Below, one piece after another: positions 35,446 through 40,117 of a stretch of DNA of 40,117 nt. Source of the DNA: Lysobacterales bacterium (GTDB lineage Bacteria > Pseudomonadota > Gammaproteobacteria > Xanthomonadales > Rhodanobacteraceae); the NCBI GenBank assembly GCA_017305055.1, contig JAFKMZ010000032.1, positions 1 to 40,117 of the forward strand, in the 5' to 3' direction. A model generated the notes under the pieces. That model saw only the letters and a program-made list of their open reading frames with translations, did no database searches and was not told the origin of the DNA. Each line of letters begins with the position of its first letter. Positions within the stretch are counted from its first letter, which is position 1. The translations under genes were made by a program, and so were the position numbers.

Positions 35446-36492
35446 TCAATCGCCGGTCTTGCTGCGTGGCGGGCCATCGGCAACGGCCGCCTCGGCTGCG
35501 GCATGGGCGCTGGCCGAGCGGAATTGTCCGGCATGCCCTGCCGGCAGGAGCAGGTTGGCGCCGGTGCTGCCGTCGATCACCTCGTCCAGGAAGCCCGCGT
35601 TGAAGCGCTTGAACGCCTCGATCGGCATGCCCGCGTAGCGGGCCGCGTCGTCGAGGGACAACCTGCCCTGGACCGGTATCGTCGTAAGATATTGGGCCTG
35701 GCGCAGGCCGGGAAGCGTGACTCCGAAACGGTCAGGATTTCGTACCACGCAGGCGATGGCCAGCAGTTGGCTCAGGTGCCTTTGCGTCACTGCATGCCCT
35801 GGCCACGTGGGGATCGCCGCCTGGATCGCCTGCGCGCTTTGCCGGCTGGTAAAGCGGGCAGTGGCAAACTCACCGGCGTTGTACGCGTAGTTCACCATGC
35901 GCCAGTCACCGAACCGCTGGTGATACTGCTGCAGCAGTTGCATCACCGCGTTGGACGAGACCTGCAGATCCAGGCGCGCGTCGTAGTGCTCATCCATGCG
36001 CAGGCCCATGGCCGTGGCGGTGCGTGAGGTGATCTGCCAAGTGCCGGTGGAACCGCTGCCCTTGCCCGGTACTGCCCGGTACCGGCTTTCCACCCATGGC
36101 AGCAGGGCGAACTCACCGGGTATGCCGTACTTGGCCGCAGTTTGCTGGATATAGGCGATCTTCGGCAAGGCGGTGCGCAGGCGGTTCTCGAAACCACGGC
36201 GGTTGCGGGTGTAGCGCCGCGCCCAGTGCATGATCGACGGATCGGCATGGCAACCGTCCATGGCGAAGCTCTCGCGCAATTGCTCCCACAACTGGCCAGG
36301 GTTCTCATGCGCCCGGGTCGTCCAGGCATCGTCGATGCGGGCCTGGACCTGGCCGGGGTCGAATGTTGCCGGCGGTGGCAGGGTGATGCGGTGCGGGACG
36401 GCGACCGGCTTCGGTCGCGGCATCGGCACGCTGGCGCAGGCCGCCAGCAACAACAGCGGCGTGAGCCGCAGTGCGCGATGGAACCGCGCCAT
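35446..36492 (-). CDS. mltD: MltD-like membrane-bound lytic murein transglycosylase
   Basis: This lipoprotein cleaves glycan strands of peptidoglycan. The 348-residue product has a lipobox LLLAAC (C19), an SLT domain with catalytic E135 (LPWVESRYR), GTWQITSRTA and NYAYNAGEF. The C-terminal part (PVQGRLSLDDAARYAGMP and LLLPAG) looks like one LysM repeat. It is shorter than E. coli MltD, which has two LysM repeats. Its ATG overlaps the gloB stop by 1 base (TGATG), the same gloB-mltD pairing as in E. coli. Confidence 0.93.
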   Translation of the reverse strand: MARFHRALRLTPLLLLAACASVPMPRPKPVAVPHRITLPPPATFDPGQVQARIDDAWTTRAHENPGQLWEQLRESFAMDGCHADPSIMHWARRYTRNRRGFENRLRTALPKIAYIQQTAAKYGIPGEFALLPWVESRYRAVPGKGSGSTGTWQITSRTATAMGLRMDEHYDARLDLQVSSNAVMQLLQQYHQRFGDWRMVNYAYNAGEFATARFTSRQSAQAIQAAIPTWPGHAVTQRHLSQLLAIACVVRNPDRFGVTLPGLRQAQYLTTIPVQGRLSLDDAARYAGMPIEAFKRFNAGFLDEVIDGSTGANLLLPAGHAGQFRSASAHAAAEAAVADGPPRSKTGD

Positions 36493-37256
36493 CAGCCGAA
36501 GCCATCCTTGGCGGCGCGCAGGCGCGCAAAGCGTTCACTCCGCACGGACGTGGCCGCGCGCTGCCGCTGATCCCACTCACGCACGCCATCGCTGTCGACG
36601 CGCAGGAACGGGTTGTTGCGCAATTCGTCCGCCAGGGTGACAGGCAGGGTGGGCAGTCGCCGTGCCCGCAGGCTTGCGGCTTGCGCGCAGCGCTCGGCAA
36701 GGCTCTGGTTGCTGGGCTCGATCATACGGGCAAAGCGGCCATTGGCTTCGGTATATTCGTGGGCCGGGCAAATCCATGTCGCGGCAGGCAGCGTGGCGAT
36801 GCGATCGAGCGAGTCGAGCATCTGCGCCGGTGTACCTTCGAACAGGCGACCACAGCCGAGGCTGAACAAGGTGTCCCCGCACAATAGCAGGCCTTCACCA
36901 AAAAAGGCCACATGGGTGAGGGTATGGCCTGGCACGGCTATGACCCTGAAGCGCAGCCGGGGCGCCCCGAGGTCAATCACGTCGCCTTCTCCAACGACAC
37001 GGGTAGCGCCGTGGATGCGTCGGTCACGCGGAGCAAATACGGCCACCCTCCATACGTCCACCAGTTGCGCGACGCCGCCGATGTGGTCCTGGTGATGATG
37101 GGTCAGGAGGATCGCGCGCAGCCGCAATCCTCGCGCCCGGAGTTCGCGCTCCACGACATCACCGTCGCCCGGGTCGACCACCACGGCGTTGCCGTCCCGA
37201 TCATGCAGCAGCCAGATGTAGTTGTCCGCCAGTGCGGGCAGGGGAATGATGTTCAC
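36492..37256 (-). CDS. gloB: Hydroxyacylglutathione hydrolase (glyoxalase II)
   Basis: Glyoxalase II hydrolyses S-lactoylglutathione to lactate, the second step of methylglyoxal detoxification. The 254-residue metallo-beta-lactamase-fold protein has H53-x-H55-x-D57-H58 (THHHQDH), VPGHTLTH, CGDTLFSLGCGR and CPAHEYTEAN, all family signatures. I chose the GTG at 37254-37256 because the family starts at NIIPLPALADNYIW and GGAG lies five bases upstream; the longer frame is not conserved. It is divergent from the methyltransferase gene. Confidence 0.96.
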   Translation of the reverse strand: MNIIPLPALADNYIWLLHDRDGNAVVVDPGDGDVVERELRARGLRLRAILLTHHHQDHIGGVAQLVDVWRVAVFAPRDRRIHGATRVVGEGDVIDLGAPRLRFRVIAVPGHTLTHVAFFGEGLLLCGDTLFSLGCGRLFEGTPAQMLDSLDRIATLPAATWICPAHEYTEANGRFARMIEPSNQSLAERCAQAASLRARRLPTLPVTLADELRNNPFLRVDSDGVREWDQRQRAATSVRSERFARLRAAKDGFG

Positions 37257-37422
37257 AGCTTCTCCAGCAGGCGTTGCCACCCGCCGACCATGTCGGAGCT
37301 GGCACTTGGATATCGACATCGACCGGAGCGGAACCATTCCTTTCCTCGACGCCGCCCGTTCATCCCAGGCATTGTGCCCGACGCAGGGTGTGGTATCCGG
37401 TACATGCCGAATGAACTGCACA

Positions 37423-38154
37423 ATGGGTACACTGCTGCGAGCAATGGATTCGGAACTGGCACGCATGCGCGAGCCTCGCGACAGCGGCATCTACACTGGT
37501 ACTGCACTGAGCGCATTGCAGGCCGCCCAATCGCGGGCCTTGCTGCCCGCGTTGCAGCGCTGTGCCGGCAGCCACGGTCTGCTGGTCTCAGCCGGCTCCG
37601 GGCAGCTGCCGCCGGCTTTGCCCCTGCTCTCGCATTGGACACAGTTGCTGGTCCGCGGCCCATGCTATGCCGGGGACATCATTGCCGCCATCGACGAGCC
37701 CCTGGCCTTCGTCGATGACGCCTTCGACCTGATCTGGCTGCGCCATGTACTGGAGGTGGCGGACGACTTCTCTGCCGTGTTGCATGAATCCGTGCGCGTG
37801 CTGGCCGCCGGTGGGACGCTGGTGATCACCGGCATCCATCCCATCAGCGCCTGGGCACCCTGGTATTACTGGCAGGAGCGCGGTGCGCGGCATGGCTTGC
37901 ATGCGCCATCGCGGCTCGCCCGCAACCTTCGCCGCTCGGGCCTGCGGGTGACCGGGATGCAGCGTGTGGGCAGCGCCTGGCCCCGTCGCGCCGCGCCGGT
38001 CCCTGCGTCGCCCTATCCTTTGGGTGGCGGCTATGTGCTGTTGGCGCAGAAGCAGGGTACCCTGGTCACACCGTTGCGCTTGCGGACTGAATCCCTGCAT
38101 CTGCCGGCCAACGGGCGCTTGTCGCCCAGCGCCCAACGCAAGCTCACCGCGTGA
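37423..38154 (+). CDS. YafS-like SAM-dependent methyltransferase family protein
   Basis: The product is about 243 residues. Position and sequence suggest the YafS group: E. coli has gloB divergent from yafS-rnhA-dnaQ, as here. Recognisable parts are FVDDAFDLIWLRHVLEVADD, the strand GGTLVITGIHPIS, and GGGYVLLAQK near the C-terminus. The usual SAM-binding GxGxG is poor (LLVSAGSGQ), so enzyme activity is uncertain. Starts at 37411, 37423 and 37444 are all possible; none has a strong ribosome binding site. Confidence 0.8.
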   Translation: MGTLLRAMDSELARMREPRDSGIYTGTALSALQAAQSRALLPALQRCAGSHGLLVSAGSGQLPPALPLLSHWTQLLVRGPCYAGDIIAAIDEPLAFVDDAFDLIWLRHVLEVADDFSAVLHESVRVLAAGGTLVITGIHPISAWAPWYYWQERGARHGLHAPSRLARNLRRSGLRVTGMQRVGSAWPRRAAPVPASPYPLGGGYVLLAQKQGTLVTPLRLRTESLHLPANGRLSPSAQRKLTA

Positions 38155-38205
38155 AGGTGGCGCGATCGGCTGGCATGCCGAGGCGAATTCGGCCATGCTT
38201 GCGCG

Positions 38206-38649
38206 ATGAGTGAAGTCGAAGTGTTTACCGACGGTGCCTGTCTCGGCAATCCGGGACCGGGCGGTTGGGCAGCCTTGCTGCGCACACGCGGAAAGGAACG
38301 CTTGTTGACCGGCGGCACCGCTGCCACCACCAACAACCGCATGGAGTTGATGGCGGCAATCAGCGCGCTGGAAGCGCTGACCCGCCCGTGCCGCGTGACC
38401 GTGACCACCGATTCCCAATACGTCATGCAGGGCATCGAACAATGGGCACCGCGCTGGCAGGCTCGCGGCTGGCGCACCGCGGACAACAAGCCGGTGAAGA
38501 ATCAGGATCTGTGGGAGCGCCTGGTGGCCGCAAGTGCGGCGCATACTGTCGAGTGGCGCTGGGTACGCGGCCACTGCGGTCATGCAGAGAATGAGCGCGT
38601 CGATCAGGCCGCGCGCGCGCAGGCCGAGCAGTGGCGGGACGTGGCATGA
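38206..38649 (+). CDS. rnhA: Ribonuclease HI
   Basis: RNase HI removes RNA from RNA-DNA hybrids and helps clear Okazaki primers and R-loops. The 147-residue protein has the four acidic catalytic residues in [26 protein letters not shown] and NERVDQAAR, plus the basic handle region [15 protein letters not shown]. Its stop overlaps the dnaQ ATG (ATGA), as in other gammaproteobacteria where rnhA and dnaQ are neighbours. Confidence 0.98.
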   Translation: MSEVEVFTDGACLGNPGPGGWAALLRTRGKERLLTGGTAATTNNRMELMAAISALEALTRPCRVTVTTDSQYVMQGIEQWAPRWQARGWRTADNKPVKNQDLWERLVAASAAHTVEWRWVRGHCGHAENERVDQAARAQAEQWRDVA

Positions 38650-39410
38650 GACAGGTGGTGCTGGACACGGAAACGACGGGCCTGGAGGTCAGCCAGGGCC
38701 ACCGCCTGATCGAGATTGCCTGTGTCGAGCTGGAGGGGCGCCGGATCACCGGGCGCGAGTACCACACCTATCTCAATCCAGACCGTGCGATCGACGAGGG
38801 CGCCCGTGCGGTGACCGGCATCGCCGATGAGTTCCTGCTGGACAAGCCGCGCTTTGGCGAGGTGGTGGACCAGTTCCTGGCTTTTGTCGACGGCGCCGAG
38901 CTGATCATCCACAACGCCGCATTCGACATCGGCTTTCTCGACGCCGAGCTTGCATTGTTGCCAGTCTCCCCCGGCAGCGTCGGCGACCACTGCCGCGTGC
39001 TTGATACGCTGGCCATGGCGCGCGAACTGTACCCAGGGCAGCGCAACAGCCTGGACGCGCTGTGCCGCCGGTTCGGCATCGACAACTCCGGTCGCGGCCT
39101 GCATGGCGGCCTGATCGACGCCCAGCTCCTGGCCCAGGTGTACCTGGCAATGACTTCGGGCCAGACCACGTTCAATCTGGCCTTCGAGGCACCGCAGGCC
39201 GTACGCAAGACCGCGTCTGAAGGCATCCAGGTGCTGGCCCGGCGCCCTTTGGTCCGGCCTGCCACCGTGGCCGAACTGAAGCTTCACGAGGAGCGGCTCG
39301 ACGCCATGGACAAGGCACGGGGTGCACCCAGCGTGTGGCGGCTGGCGGAGCAGCCTGCGGGACCGGAAACTCAGCTCGAGCGCACCAGCACGGCCGTGAC
39401 GTTGTCCTGA
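38646..39410 (+). CDS. dnaQ: DNA polymerase III epsilon subunit (3'-5' proofreading exonuclease)
   Basis: This is the proofreading subunit of the replicative polymerase. The 254-residue protein has the DEDDh set D7, E9 (LDTETTG), D94 (HNAAFDIGF), H153 and D158 ([10 protein letters not shown]). A C-terminal polymerase-binding tail ends at SVWRL (about 229-233), the point where the E. coli protein stops; about 21 extra residues follow. Those last codons overlap the 3' end of the minus-strand PP2C gene by 40 bases. A QL-L-F-type clamp-binding motif is not obvious. The ATG at 38646 is coupled to rnhA. Confidence 0.97.
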   Translation: MRQVVLDTETTGLEVSQGHRLIEIACVELEGRRITGREYHTYLNPDRAIDEGARAVTGIADEFLLDKPRFGEVVDQFLAFVDGAELIIHNAAFDIGFLDAELALLPVSPGSVGDHCRVLDTLAMARELYPGQRNSLDALCRRFGIDNSGRGLHGGLIDAQLLAQVYLAMTSGQTTFNLAFEAPQAVRKTASEGIQVLARRPLVRPATVAELKLHEERLDAMDKARGAPSVWRLAEQPAGPETQLERTSTAVTLS

Positions 39411-40075
39411 CCGCCGGCGTCCAGCGCGCCCAGCAACAGTTGGTCCACACACTCCTGTGGCGCGAGGGTGGCGCAACCGACCACCCGGGCAATCGTGGTG
39501 TCTCGCAACCGGTCGGTGAGGCCATCGGTGCACAGCAAGAAGCCCATGCCGCGGGCCAGCTCCCCATGGGCAAGGCCGATGCGCAGGCGGTCGCCGGGGG
39601 TGATGCCCAAGGCCTGGGTCAGGACCCCGCGTCGTGGATGCTGCGCGGCCGGGGCGGGATCCAGTTTTCCGGCGTCGAGCAGCGACAGCATTGCCGAGTC
39701 GTCGTGGCTGATCTGTCGCAGGGAATCCTGCCAGACATAGATGCGGCTGTCGCCCACCCATGCTGCCTCGTAACCCGTGGCCGACAGCTGCAAGGCGGCG
39801 ATGGTCGAACCCTTTGGCAGGACGTCGTCGTCGACAGGCCTGGGGCAGCTCAGCAGCCTCTCGGCCGCGGCCTGAACCGCCTCGGCCAGGCTGTGGCGCT
39901 GCGACACCAGATCGACCATGGTGTCGCGTACCAACGCAGCCGCCACCTCGCCGTGACGATGACCACCCATGCCGTCCGCCACCAGGAACAGACCCAGTGC
40001 CGCATCGGCGTAGTAGGTGTCTTCGTTGCGCAAGCGGCGCAGGCCGACGTGCGTGCCGTGACCGAATTCAAGCAT
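39371..40075 (-). CDS. PP2C-family serine/threonine protein phosphatase (second copy)
   Basis: This 234-residue soluble PPM/PP2C phosphatase has RNEDTYY (E18, D19), ADGMGGH (D34), WVGDSRIYVW, CTDGLTDRL and QDNVTAVLV. It differs clearly from the PP2C at 24944, so it is a paralogue of another subgroup, not a recent duplicate. Its 3' end overlaps dnaQ by 40 bases on the opposite strand, and the conserved Asp-Asn codons at 39401-39406 lie inside that overlap. No kinase gene is seen nearby; genes upstream on minus lie beyond the window. Confidence 0.94.
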   Translation of the reverse strand: MLEFGHGTHVGLRRLRNEDTYYADAALGLFLVADGMGGHRHGEVAAALVRDTMVDLVSQRHSLAEAVQAAAERLLSCPRPVDDDVLPKGSTIAALQLSATGYEAAWVGDSRIYVWQDSLRQISHDDSAMLSLLDAGKLDPAPAAQHPRRGVLTQALGITPGDRLRIGLAHGELARGMGFLLCTDGLTDRLRDTTIARVVGCATLAPQECVDQLLLGALDAGGQDNVTAVLVRSS

Positions 40076-40117
40076 GGTGAGAGGGTAGAGCAAAAGGACG
40101 GGGCATGGCGGATGTCG

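Overview
This 40.1 kb window is dense, GC-rich chromosomal DNA from a gammaproteobacterium. Several conserved gene neighbourhoods fit the Xanthomonadales (Lysobacterales): pyrG-kdsA-eno-ftsB-ispD-ispF-truD-surE-pcm-nlpD; yhbY divergent from rlmE-ftsH; tig-clpP-clpX-lon-hupB-tRNA-Val-tRNA-Asp-ppiD; and gloB divergent from a YafS-like methyltransferase gene, rnhA and dnaQ. A Rhodanobacteraceae-like genome is a reasonable guess, but nothing here fixes genus or species. I see no transposase, phage gene, CRISPR array, integrase or rRNA. Most of the window is core housekeeping DNA.

Layout. (1) 1-1686: the tail of a cbb3-type oxidase operon, with a CcoO subunit fused to a second c-type haem domain, a 54-residue one-helix protein and an Ig-like membrane protein. 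(2) 1687-3106: a 643-base gap with no convincing gene, then a haem-oxygenase-fold (TenA/CADD-like) protein gene of lower GC. (3) 3177-8703: a membrane PAS-PAS-GGDEF-EAL protein, lipA, an AhpD-like CxxC protein and a divergent PLP-dependent cysteine synthase. (4) 8775-10574, minus strand: a large aminopeptidase P. (5) 10670-20578: CTP synthase, KDO8P synthase, enolase, FtsB, two MEP-pathway enzymes, TruD, SurE, Pcm, a YqaA-type membrane protein and NlpD, with several overlapping start/stop junctions. (6) 20588-24035: two small minus-strand genes (Mth938-like and yhbY) divergent from rlmE-ftsH. (7) 24135-24847: a five-tRNA operon (Arg-ACG, Pro-TGG, Arg-TCT, His-GTG, Lys-CTT) with a clear sigma-70 promoter and a strong intrinsic terminator. 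(8) 24944-26137: a PP2C phosphatase, a 41-codon ORF and a tail-anchored small protein in tight coupling. (9) 26426-35408: tRNA-Leu, then the protein quality-control block tig, clpP, clpX, lon, hupB, two tRNAs and ppiD. (10) 35446-40075: gloB-mltD on minus; methyltransferase, rnhA and dnaQ on plus; a second PP2C on minus whose 3' end overlaps dnaQ.

Together the genes cover respiration, c-di-GMP signalling, lipoate and cysteine metabolism, nucleotide, LPS and isoprenoid precursors, cell division and wall turnover, RNA modification, cytosolic and envelope proteostasis, and replication fidelity. I did not find an obvious undescribed multi-gene system. The points most worth checking are the fused dihaem CcoO with its small companions, the PP2C/41-codon ORF/tail-anchored cassette, the antisense dnaQ-PP2C overlap that includes a PP2C metal-motif codon, a Gln-to-His change in the CTP synthase glutamine loop, and U-U mismatches in two neighbouring tRNAs.
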